A DNA stretch of 64,000 nucleotides, taken from the NCBI GenBank assembly GCA_037157565.1, contig JAZHRO010000036.1, positions 137,756,501 through 137,820,500 on the forward strand, in the 5' to 3' direction. Position 1 is the stretch's first letter; every line of letters begins with the position of its first letter. A program made the position numbers and the translations under genes. Of this stretch, positions 1 through 9,825 are shown in pieces. The stretch comes from Thalassia testudinum. Its lineage: Eukaryota; Streptophyta; Magnoliopsida; Alismatales; Hydrocharitaceae. The notes below the pieces were generated by a model, which was not told the origin of the DNA, did no database searches, and was given only the letters and a program-made list of their open reading frames with translations.

Positions 1-490
1 ATCCTCCGTCCTCCGGCTCCATCTCCATTCGTCTCGCTCCTCACCACCTTCCTCCAGGCGATGTCAGAGCGAGTCGTCCTCCAAGCGACATTCGAGGGGG
101 ATTCTCTCACCTCTTTCTATCTTTCTCGCTTTTGTAGTGTAGTTTTCTGCTTTCCTAGTTGTAACAAACATTTATTCATAAATAGATGATTGTTCTTCTC
201 TTTCTCTATCTCTCTCTTTCTGTCTCTCTCTTTTTATTTTGCAAGTAGATTTGTGAGATTTCATCGACCTGATCTCTTGTCCTATTAAAAATACCAAGAA
301 AATTAGAAAAGACAAAAATGAAAAAAACAAATAAAAAGTGAAACGCGGATTTCATAAAACCAAACGTTTGTCTCCCTGTGTTTGACTCGGGATTCACTTT
401 TCGAGTTTTAGTTATAAAGTTTATCTGATAGATGTGTTTTGCGAGCTACGACGATGGGCCTTCCTAACCTTGATTTTTACCACACGAAAC
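1..490 (+). repeat. Athila-like LTR fragment, R-U5 half, plus orientation
   Basis: This stretch reads in the same direction as the second half of the LTR at 50718-52553. It shares the stem-forming block around gtcctccaagcgac, the TC-rich microsatellite near 200-235, the segment resembling ctccctgtgtttgactcggg, and the tail resembling gcgagctacgacgatggg. The left part lies beyond the window. It carries no gene; the short ORF on the opposite strand at 206-397 is chance. The right limit is approximate because the sequence switches to minus-orientation LTR between about 478 and 500. Confidence 0.7.
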
Positions 491-988
491 ACACGTTGAT
501 CATTGGGAGACTGGGATGGCGCCACGTGGTGCCATCCTGGCCGTCCATCTTCTCTGACTTATAGATGGTGCTATGGATGTCAGATTAGACTGATTTTCAC
601 ATTGTTGGGCTGCGATCGTCGATCTGAACTCATCAGTGTGATTGGATTTTTCATCTGAGGTACGGATTTACACCACCTGATCCCTTGACCTCTGATCTTT
701 CTCAGACTGTATCTGATGCTATGAAGGTTCGATCGGGGTGATCTTGGAGTTGTTGAACTCCAATCATTGCCCTGATCAGATCTGTATGGTTGGATCTTTA
801 ATCCGAGACATCAATAAATGTTGCCTTATCCCTAGTCACAAAAAGAGGTGAATTACTATATAGTTTATACAAATTGACCTAAATGCATGATGATAAATGT
901 TATGCACTATTTATAATGCATGATGCTTTTATGATACTAAGAACACACATAAATAGACATTTTAGGCTACTTAGATGTGTACACATCA
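491..988 (-). repeat. Athila-like LTR fragment, U3 half, minus orientation
   Basis: The sequence matches the right-hand (U3) part of the minus-strand LTRs at 6814-8580 and 36841-38537. It contains the G-box palindrome at 515-536, the block beginning ggtgatcttggagttgttg, the AT-rich end with aaatagacatttta, and the terminal cacatca at 988. Following sequence shows neither the polypurine tract nor the 3' untranslated region seen in elements A and B, so this end was rearranged or belongs to a different insertion from the internal DNA to its right. Confidence 0.7.
515..536. promoter_or_regulatory. G-box palindrome of Athila-like LTR (imperfect copy)
   Basis: Copy of the 22-bp palindrome described at 8105-8126, with one substitution (cgtggt in place of cgtggc). 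The central CACGTG core is intact. Confidence 0.55.
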
Positions 989-1214
989 CGTCATTAGGCA
1001 TATGCTTGGATTTAGGGTATCTAGGGTAGATCCAATTTAATCCAATCTCTTTAAATTCTATTGATTTTGTGTCATAAATTGGTTTTAATTCAAATAAAGC
1101 AATATGCTATTCTGAGGAATCTGGAGAGGTTTCAACATCAAAAATAATCTCAGAATAATCTTGATAATTTGAATATGCGATTATATCCTCATTAAACTAA
1201 GCCTTATCATCATC

Positions 1215-1721
1215 CTAAATAGGTTTTGGTCTAGATTCTAAGTCAAATATAGGACTTGGGTCACTAGAATATGAATTTAGGTCAGTTGGGATGTCAGAAT
1301 TATGCTCGAGGAAGACCTTACCAAGATAAGGTTTGAGAGTTACATCCTCAAGGAATTCAGAATCAAACTCATCATAGGTGTTTTGAAATTTCGGCTGAGT
1401 TGAAACAGCTTCAAAAATTTCGGTTGCTGGTTCAAAATCAAGAACACTTGTGATGGAATCCTTCCAACCCAAGAGTTGATTTTCTATATCTGGTGATTCA
1501 TTCTACACAAAATCATCATTTGGTTCCATTTAGGTTGGGGCTTTAGCACAGAAACCTCCATTCTCAAGGCCGAGTTTGGGAAAATCATATTGGTCCTCAA
1601 AATTACTCCAAGATTCATAATCAATTTTCGGGTGGGGGTCTGGGTATCTTTCATTAATCAACTCTTCCAACTGATCTAGCGGATCCCCACATTGTTTAAT
1701 GAAATCTTGGTAATTTTCCAA
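1215..1721 (-). pseudogene. Broken acidic ORF, possible relative of the element A protein
   Basis: Two minus-strand open stretches (1530-1721 and 1215-1472) lie in sequence and are separated by stops. The first contains DQLEELINERYPDPHP; the second is strongly acidic with many Asp, Glu, Ser and Pro residues. The position (between primer site and LTR end), strand and composition parallel the 597-residue protein of element A, which also has a short helical segment followed by a long acidic region. Alignment by eye is too weak to prove homology. No known domain was recognised. Confidence 0.35.
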
Positions 1722-3311
1722 AGGCTATGGATTTGACAAATATTGTAAACTGTCATTCCTATGCAATCTTCCCATAGCAATGATCTATTTTAAGAGAGTT
1801 TCATGGGTTGAACCACATGATATCTGGGTTGCTATCATTTGGATTTGGTTCATTTTGGGGTTCATAACAGTAGGTTCACTACCTTGATTTTCGCTAAAAG
1901 TAGTTGAGATTTTGAGAAAATCTTTGCTATGTTTAATAGCTTCCTTAATCATTCAATTTTTCATGCTCTTATGGGGTTTAGGACTAGTGGACATTTTTCC
2001 TAATCTTTTAGGTTGATTCCTAACTAAGGTTTTGAAATCAGGTGGTGGGTCAAGATAAAGAATCAAATTCTAGTTCAGACTGAACAGAAGAAGTTGATTA
2101 GATCAGATCTCACACAAGTCAATTAGGGCTTGACCCTGATTTGGATCAAACTCTAATGGAGGCCTTAAGTTGAGTCTTCAGGACCTCCTCCTGTGTGTGT
2201 ACAGCAGAAAAGGTGAGAGGGACTGGATATGACTTGGACCCAATCAAGGCACCCAAAATAGTTGGATGACTAAGGTAGTTCGAAGCAGATGGACCTCTAG
2301 ATTAGAAACCCACGTGTCCCAAGAATTACTTGGGCAGCCAAGAAAGGAGAGTCCCACAACAACCCTTACACGGTAGAGCATCCCCACAGGTTATAGGGTT
2401 TCCCCCACCCGACTTTCCTTGTCACTGTGATTCTCAGTACACCGTAAACGTGTGAGTTGAGCCCTAAGTCAACCAATTTTAAGGTCTAATTGTGCTTGTG
2501 CCTTTATTTATCACTTGATTTAGAAATGAATTTCAATTGTGACCTATTTTCTAGGTTGGTTGATTCACAATGTGAATTAACTTCACCTGACCCATCCTAT
2601 GATTCGAGGATGAAATCCAGGTTAACTCACCCGAATCACCTTGTTTTGGTTCACAACCCAATTTTTATGTTCAAGTGATCTTAGAGCTTGGATTTTAGGG
2701 TTTGGATTTTTAAATCAATTCAAATAGGACTTGGGTTGCACACAATGTGGGAAATTATTTTCTTTTAAAGAGTGCAAATGTGTACTAACACTTCCAAAAC
2801 CCTAATATGTGAAAACCCTAATTGGCTCTAAAATGGAATCCAATTTTTAATTAGATAACACCTTGGACTCAATCAAGGTGATATTCCAATGTGCTAATCG
2901 AATCAGGTGCCTATTACGAACATGAATTGTTGGGTGTGTGATCTAATCTAATCTGCTTCTTCGAAAATGGAAGCATAGAGGATAGTCGAAATTTCTTGCC
3001 ATAAATGATTTTCCCTAGGAAAAATAAGGCAAGGTTGTAGTCCTAAATTTTTTTTTTATGTATATACAAGGAATGAGGGAGATAAATGAATAAAGGAGAA
3101 GAAAGCTACCTGCCCATGATGTGGTTGTTCCTTTGATGCAGTGGTTGGCTCGGTTGAAGTACTTCCACAGTTCAGCAAGTATGGTCCAAGAATATCAACC
3201 AATCAACAGAGGCAGATTAGTCAGAAAAATGAATATTCACAAATAAAACAAAAGAGAATAAATACAAAATAAAATTAAAAATATATACGATGATATTGGT
3301 AAGCATGCATT

Positions 3312-3331
3312 GCTCCCTGACAATGGCGCCA
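3312..3331 (-). other. Primer binding site, Athila type
   Basis: On the minus strand this reads TGGCGCCATTGTCAGGGAG, the same class as the primer sites of elements A, B and E, which resembles the complement of a tRNA-Asp 3' end. It marks minus-strand synthesis initiation for a minus-orientation element whose 5' LTR would begin just to the right, near 3335. Confidence 0.7.
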
Positions 3332-4409
3332 AATTATTAATATCATTGAGTCGAGGTTTTAAGACTTGCTTTGTAGTATAGACGACAAAAGAAAATCAAC
3401 ACTTAAAATTTATAATCTCAAAATTGAAAATATATTCCGAGGTTATCTCAGGGAGCAACAGAAATGTGCAAGTTATCACTATTGCATTATTTACAAGATT
3501 CAAAGCTTAGGAGTTTGGTAAAAACCAAATATTCTGGAAAAATTACTAATCAAACTCGAAATAAAAATAACGATTTCAATTGAGTGTTCAAAAAAAATAA
3601 ATGTATAGAGCAATATTTTCTTAAACAAAAAAATTATTTTTACTCAAACCAAAGGTACTCAGATTTCTATTGAGGCCTAATCAAATCTTATTGCAAAATC
3701 GGCCTCCTACCTTGGGCCAAACCACACCCCAATGGGCTTCAAGTCTCTCTATGTATATGTATATAGTTGGCTCTCATGGGCTTACATATGCTTAAGTGGA
3801 GCCTTCCCTATTACAGACTGACCAATCAAGGGGGGCGATCAAAGATATAGTGCCTGTGGGCTTTGTGGCTCATCGAGGTGGGACTAATCGTCCCTTTTTG
3901 TTGCTTCACTTCGCACGTAGGGGCTCTTCCATCTTGCTCATGTTGCAGCAAAGTGCAACCCATGGTATGATTGCAGTGTCACCGTTGGATCCCCTGGATG
4001 AGTGGTTGGATGGGTTCTTGAAGGCAATCCGTAGATGTTTGTGATGAAGATCCTTAGATCAGGGCAGCGGATCTTTGTCATGACACAAGTGATAATTGGC
4101 AGAGAGAACAAAGTCCGACGAGGTTGGTGGGGGTGTATCAGAGCTTGGAACCCCTTGTTGAAGCATACAATGTGTTCCTCGTGCCTTTATAGAGCTTCTC
4201 GTGAAGCTTTGGAGCTTGAGGACGGTCGGAGTGGTCTGTCGACATTGGCGAAGAAGGGGTTTGACTTGGAATTCAATATGCAAAGCACAACCCTCTCAAG
4301 CCTAATTAACTACATAAAATCCTCCATCAGACCTTCGCAAAGGTCGTGGCAGTGGTAATTTGGCTTGGAGAAGTTGGATGTGGCTTACTGAACTTGAGGA
4401 AGATGGTGG
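3332..4409. other. Unassigned stretch, probably decayed LTR sequence
   Basis: From its position beside the primer site, the first few hundred bases should be the 5' LTR of element C in minus orientation. The block near 3430-3460 (ttccgaggttatctcaggg) sits where the other LTRs carry a block resembling attctgggtcgaacacaggg. The sequence otherwise does not resemble the LTR ending at 988. Short overlapping ORFs at 3796-4358 on both strands show no recognisable domain and are best treated as chance. Confidence 0.35.
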
Positions 4410-6060
4410 TGTTGGTGCAAGAGCACCTCAATCGTTGATTTTGATGATAACAAAACACTTGTTATTTAATATTTGCATTTGAGTTATAGTTTCAAGAATA
4501 ATGCAAATGGATTCAAGTGTGAAGGAGTTCAAGCTCGCATCCATAACGGATTGGAGGAGCTTGATGGAGAAGAGAAGATGGAGCTTTGCGTGGAGTGAAA
4601 GCTTGAAGAAGAAAGAAGAAGATGAAGAATAGGATAGAAGTCAATTTTTTCTTGTATTTATTTGTCCTTTATCTCTTTGCCCTTAGAAATATTGTTAAAG
4701 AGCTCAAAAGTACCATACCTTAGTCCTAGGAACACTTACCCATCATTAGGACACTTAAGTAAACTTAGAAAATCAAAATAGGCTTTAGATGGCTTGATCA
4801 GACGTCCAATTTGTACTTCAGATGTCTAATCTTGGACTTTAAGACGTTTGACCTTTTGTTTAGATGTCCAAATACTTAGGCTAGAATTAGACTCTCTGTC
4901 TTTTACTTCCAGACGTCTAGCCCATAGTCCAGACCTCTCAGAAGACATCTGAAGACCTTGCCAGAAGTCCAGCAATAGGACCGTTGGATTATCAGATGAA
5001 TATCTTCGAGGATTAACTCTTAATCATACTTATATTATTTCCAAACTTCCTTAGAGCCTCCCAGACGTTTGATAAATAGACGTTAGGCTAAGATCTGACC
5101 TAAATCTACTTTTATTAGACCCAATAGTCATTTGAGCCTCGGGAAATCAATTCCTGCAGAGATTTCTCTTTCTAGACATCTAGAGACTATGACAGATGAC
5201 TGACCTGTTGTCTGACTTAAATTTCCTAGAACCCTATTTCGATCTTGTCAAAATAGAAACTAATCCATCTTAGATTTAGATGTCTGATTAGATTCCCAAA
5301 CGACTTAAAACATCTTCTTAGACATCCATCCTGATCCAATACCGTCCAAATGATCAACCCTTCTAGATCAGACGAAGACTTAGACATCTGATAACCCTGT
5401 TAGAATCATTAATGACCCTGATTTCGTTGGGATTTTGGCTTAATATCTTGTGATTCATTCCCAACGGCTATAGAAGCCTTCCAAGGCTTTCACAACCCTT
5501 CTTAGGACCTCTATAAATAGAGGAGCACCCTTCCTAAACAAAACACACCTTGACATACTACTTCCACATCATATTGTGTTCAAGTGAAGAAGAAAATCAT
5601 CTAGAAGTTCTTGCTCTCCAAGTCTTATTCAACAAATCCGAGAGAACTGAAACTCTGTCATGATCATGCCTACATACTTTCTACTAAGGGAAGTTCCTTT
5701 TACCTATAGAATCTAGATTTCATATATACTTATTTTGGCTCTGTAGGACTGTTGTAACTTTGCTTTTGGTTGGGTATTCGCTTTGTGAATTCTTGTCTCC
5801 ATTGTGAGACAAAATACTCCTCGTGAAGAGGAGGGGTTTGAGATTATGCTACCCTTGGGTATAAAGTAGTGTGGTTGTAAAAGGTTAAGTCACCCTCGTT
5901 TAGGTGACTTGGTTAGTGGATTTGATTGACTACGTCGATTGGGAAATCCTAAGTTGAGAGGCTTAGGTGGTGGTTTTTACCCGGGTTTGGGTTTCCACCT
6001 AAATATCTTTGTGTGCTTGTGAGATTGCATATTTTATGTGATTGATATTTTATTCCGCAT
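4410..6060 (+). repeat. Copia-type (SIRE/Maximus-like) LTR, solo or truncated
   Basis: The stretch starts TGTTGGTGCAAGAGCACC and continues with a ttttgatgataacaaaacac block, which I associate with SIRE/Maximus Copia LTRs. It is rich in GACGTC-like and AGACATCT-like motifs between about 4780 and 5400. There is a candidate TATA region (ctataaatagagg) near 5510-5525 and an R-U5-like segment with repeated aggtgacttgg/gaggcttaggtgg phrases. No internal Copia coding region follows. The right end is approximate, and I could not identify a target duplication, so family and limits are tentative. Confidence 0.4.
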
Positions 6061-6808
6061 TATTTTATTTATCATGCTCGATCTCACCCCCTCCGTCTAG
6101 GAAATTATAGGTGGGTGGAGGCGGAGTTCGGCGAGAGGTTCTAGTGATCAATTGCCCCAATTTCTCGAGGGCTTTTGCTCACAAATCCTAGTGATGCTTG
6201 TGGCGGAGATGATGAACGAGATGAAGTGAAGGTCCTCGTCAGACCTTCGCCGGACGTAGGGAAGAAGAAGAGAGGAGAAGGGAAATTGGGGTTGATTCCT
6301 AATTCTAAGGGGCTTAATCTATACTACAGTGGGAAAGGAGCAGAGAAAATTGCCTATGTTGGACGAGGGAAGAGTAGAAACGTTTGGTGATGGCTTGCCA
6401 GATGCGATAAAGAAGAAGGATCTGAGGAAGATGACCAGCGGTGAGGAAGTAGACTTAGAGGTCCTGCATTGGTAGGCGACGACCGGACGAAGGTGAGGAA
6501 GCTGATGGTGCTGCTTTTCTGGTTAGAGCATGCATAGAAAAGGGGGTCACAAAGGACCGACAGGGCAAGAGGGGATGACGGTCGAGGTAGAGGAGGGTAA
6601 GAAACTCAACCAAACTTTGACAAAAAGAATCGTTTAGATCTCGCGAAGCTTTATAGATGAATTATGTGTGAATTAGTGTAAGATTAGAACCCTTGAAATC
6701 GATGATTTGAGAGTGGATTCACGCAATCTTTGACTGAGATTTGTGAGCTCCACAGATGGAACCTTGAGCTGGAATTGATGCCATTATGTTTGGCTTTGAT
6801 CTAGGAGT
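6061..6808. other. Unassigned stretch left of element A
   Basis: No gene recognised. An open stretch at 6175-6390 gives a charged Lys/Gly-rich peptide without known motifs. Because element A duplicated aatcc here, this sequence was originally continuous with 14574 onward. The region is purine-rich and may be LTR or leader sequence of an older element, but nothing decides that. Confidence 0.3.
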
Positions 6809-6813
6809 AATCC
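6809..6813. repeat. Target site duplication of element A, left copy (aatcc)
   Basis: The five bases aatcc directly precede the TGTTGAAC terminus at 6814 and recur at 14569-14573 directly after the other terminus. Confidence 0.9.
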
Positions 6814-7619
6814 TGTTGAACTTATTTACGAAGCTACGCTAACGTGTTCGGTTTTGGAAAACCCGTCGTTGTAGTTCGAAAGCGAAGGATTCGTGTTCAA
6901 CAAATAAAATTTATACCGAAATTAAAATTCTGGGTCGAACACAGGGAGGCGAACGTTTGATTTAAAAACTTCGCGTTTCTTTTTATTTTGTCACGAAGAA
7001 ATTTAATTTAAACTATCTAAGTATCTACAACAAATAAAAGAGAGAGAGGGAGTAAGAGAGAGAGAAAGAATACTATACATGGAAATCAAAATGAGATGTA
7101 GAATAGACAAGGAATTTATCATAAAAGAGATCGTTCGTTACAACTAGAAAACATAAAACAATTACTCTAGAAAGCATTAAAAGAATGGAGGGAGAAATGT
7201 CCTCCTCGACGATCGCTCGGAGGACGAATAGACTACTCTAGAAAGCAGTAAATCTATACTAGAAAGCAGTAAAAAGAATAGGGAGAGAGAATCCTCCTCG
7301 ACGGTCGCTTGGAGGACGAGCCGGACGGGACGACGCCTGGACGAAGGAGAACGAAGCGGGACGAAGGAGGACGAAGCAGAAGAACGGGAACGGAGCAGCA
7401 CGCCGTCGTCGTCGCGGGATCCACTTCCGAAGGGGGACGAAAATTTGGACTTTATCTCGCGAGAAGCATCCCGGGTGTGGGACAAGCTTCTCTTGAGCTT
7501 TGGAGAGGTAGAGAGGAGAAGGAAGGGATGAAAATTTCGTATGGAGGGGGTCTCCTTTTATAGTTGCAAGGAGTGGGGGCAAAATGGACATTACATCTTC
7601 AAAATAATAAATAAGGGGT

Positions 7620-7649
7620 CTTTAGTGACGGATAAAACCGTCGCTAAAG
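7620..7649. promoter_or_regulatory. Inverted repeat in Athila-like LTR (gtgacgg stem)
   Basis: Two 12-nt arms (ctttagtgacgg and ccgtcgctaaag) flank a 6-nt spacer with one mismatch. The same structure occurs in the element B LTR near 37540-37570, there with 12 fully paired bases. It resembles the gcgacggtt subterminal repeats of the CACTA element at 32360-32780. Confidence 0.5.
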
Positions 7650-7734
7650 CCCCGCCGTCGCCGTCGCCGCCGCGCCCACGCGCGCCCGCTCGGCTGCCCG
7701 CGCGCGTAATGCCTACGCACGTCCGCGTCGTCTC

Positions 7735-7762
7735 AGCCGTCCGATCGCGAGATCGGACGGCT
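7735..7762. promoter_or_regulatory. Perfect 12-bp-arm inverted repeat in Athila-like LTR
   Basis: Arms agccgtccgatc and gatcggacggct surround gcga. The left half is kept in element B (near 37647), element E (near 51418) and the solo LTR (near 57211), while the right half varies, so the gccgtccgatc half is the conserved part. Confidence 0.55.
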
Positions 7763-8104
7763 TAGAACGCGTCCGCGCCCGCTGCGTAGCGCACCGCCCG
7801 CGTGTGATCGCGCGCCCACCAGAGCGTCCAATTGCGCGTCGGCGCTATCGGGCGCGCGCGGCCGTTGGATCTTCATCTGACGCTCGTGCGCGCCCGCTCG
7901 CCCGTGCCTTCCACCCCCTCACCGCGACTCGAACCCGCGACCTCCGCTTCGCCCGCAGCTGCGTCGCCGCTGCGCTACGCGGGCGAAATGGTCGCGCGGA
8001 CGTTTTTAAGCGCGAGCGACCGCAGCCGTTGGATCGAGATCCAACGGCGGAGAGGAGACGGTGCGCGGTCTTCACAAGACTCCTGCGGCCGATTGGGCGG
8101 CTGG

Positions 8105-8126
8105 GATGGCGCCACGTGGCGCCATC
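8105..8126. promoter_or_regulatory. Perfect 22-bp palindrome with central G-box
   Basis: The half GATGGCGCCAC is followed by its exact reverse complement, placing CACGTG at the centre. CACGTG(GC) is the G-box bound by plant bZIP and bHLH factors. Copies with few changes occur at the equivalent U3 position at 515-536, 14093-14114, 38065-38086, 48020-48041, 51169-51190 and 56785-56806. Regulatory function is inferred. Confidence 0.6.
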
Positions 8127-8580
8127 TTGGCCGTCCATCTTCTGGAAGTTGTAGATGGTGCCACGGATGTCGGATTGACTCGATTTTTGTGTCGTTCGGC
8201 TGCGATCGTCGATCCGAATTCATCCGTGTGGTCGGATTTTCCATCTGAAGTGCGGATTTACACCATCCTGGCCCTTGATCTTCTAGGGTTCCCCGGTCTC
8301 TATCTGATGCTACGGATGCCTGATTAGGGCGATCTTGGAGTCGTTGAACTCCAATCGTCGCCCTGATCATATCCATACGGTTGGATCTTTGATCCGAGGC
8401 CCCGATAAAATATTTGCAATGTCCAAGCACATAAAAGGAGACAATTAACCTCCATTTTATTCAAACTACTCTAAATGCAAGATGATGCATGTAATGCAAT
8501 ATTTATATCATGAAATGCAATCCTATGCTTAAGAACATGCATAAATAGACATTTTAAGTAGTGTAAATGTGTTTACATCA

Positions 8581-8605
8581 TACCCCCATGCCTATCTTTT
8601 GCTAG
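8581..8605 (-). other. Polypurine-tract region of element A
   Basis: On the minus strand the bases directly before the LTR read agataggcatgggggta, a purine-rich run ending at the LTR edge. Element B has the same arrangement at 38538-38560. This is the expected plus-strand primer. Confidence 0.7.
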
Positions 8606-9825
8606 TCCCTAGCAAAAACTATATGCTATTTATAAAAGAATTAGGTTAGATTATTTGGACCTGAGTTATTTTCAATCATTAAGAAATTGTCTACTTAAGA
8701 ACTGAACTTTCAAAGACACAACAGTGCCCGGGTATCAGCCAAAATGCAGACCGCCTCAAGCCTCGCCTTATTCAAAGAAAAATTTCTTTTTCTGTTTTTA
8801 CTCTTTTTTTTTTTTTTTTTTTGGATTTTCAAATTTTAGGGTTTAAGAGTGGCTTTCTACGGCCATTCAACTCACCCAAGATTTGATGAGAACTCTAAGT
8901 TTTAAGCATCTTATTGTGATTGTGATAGACTCGTTGACCGGCAATTAGAACGGACTTCGGATTTCTACGCCTCTAGGTGACCTCAAAAAGAATTCTGCCT
9001 AAAGGTGTATCTTTACAACCGGTAGCTTTCTCCCTACTTTTATTATTATTTTTTTTAACGGGGTCAACACAAGGGTGAATCCAGTGTATATCTCCCCGGT
9101 TTATTCTACTTCTCCGCTTCTTCCTAAGTGTTTTGGGAATTTTTAGTGCATTTTCTGAGCTGGGTTCTGGACAACCGGTCGATGAGCTGTTACCACCGAC
9201 AACTTGCCAGCCATACTCGTGCGGCGAAGTGTTGCTTATTTCTTTTTGTTCTTTTCTCCTTTTTGATTTTTTTTTTTTTTTTTAAGTAGGTGGCTTCCCT
9301 GGTCTAAGATTTACCTAAAGGCAGCAAAAAGAGAAAGGTCAGTGACTGGGCTCTGGACAACCTACCTATGGGCTGTTACCCATGATAACTTGCCAGCCAT
9401 ATCACCCTAGAAGGTTCATTAGCTACCCAATTTCCATTAAAATCGCCAAATAACGAGTCAGTGCAAAGAAAGTATGTAGATGCTTAAGACTCAAAATTCC
9501 CTCACATCAGAGGGCGGGTTGATAAGTCGTGTACTTATCACCCAAACTTATTTACTCCAATTAAAATAAAATTCAAGTTGGCGAGAACTCGAAAAACAAA
9601 TCCGCATTTTAGTGGATATACGGGCTGATTAAGTCCAAAGACCTGAAGGGTCTTTGTGTTCAGAACATAATATAGTATTTCTTAAGATCGAAAATTTTCT
9701 TAAACCCAAATTCTCTTTCCTAATTTTGATTTTTTTTTTTATATAAAATAAAATAAATCTACAGAGCTGACGAATGAATTCAAAGATAAATATCCATCCC
9801 CCCATGCCTATCTAATGCAATGTCC
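8606..9825 (-). other. 3' untranslated region of element A, with duplicated module
   Basis: Non-coding. It is collinear with element B 38561-39850 and with element E 63130-64000. It contains two copies (about 9161-9215 and 9347-9400) of a module whose plus-strand form includes ggacaacc, a gttaccc-type segment and aacttgccagccat, separated by a poly-T tract and the ggtggcttccct block. Confidence 0.75.

Larger units (their letters stand above)
989..3331 (-). mobile_element. Internal remnant of a non-autonomous Athila-like element (element C)
   Basis: The segment lies between an LTR end at 988 and an Athila-type primer site at 3312-3331, both in minus orientation. No gag, protease, reverse transcriptase or integrase motif is visible in any frame. 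What remains is acidic, Asn/Ser/Glu-rich coding-like sequence at 1215-1721 followed by a leader-like stretch with a cagtacaccgtaaacg block near 2440, comparable in place to the gtgtaccccccagc block in the leaders of A and B. I read it as a decayed, shortened relative of element A. The LTR at its left and the sequence right of its primer site do not match each other, so it may be a mosaic of two insertions. Confidence 0.45.
6814..8580 (-). repeat. 3' LTR of element A
   Basis: Begins TGTTGAACTT and ends GTTTACATCA. From the right-hand side (minus-strand reading) it has an AT-rich U3, then the GC-rich segment at 7650-8130 with several long inverted repeats, and an R-U5 part with GA-rich microsatellite near 7040-7080. 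Two related blocks, at 7183-7222 and 7276-7316, each hold a tcctcctcgacg...ggaggacga stem. ORFs in all frames of the GC-rich part (for example 7832-8248) repeat identically in both LTRs and are composition artefacts. Confidence 0.93.

Noticed and set aside
7832..8248. 138-residue ORF and overlapping ORFs on both strands in GC-rich DNA
   Set aside because: They lie inside LTRs, recur in the other LTR at 13820-14236, and are open in several frames at once because of base composition; no domain is visible.
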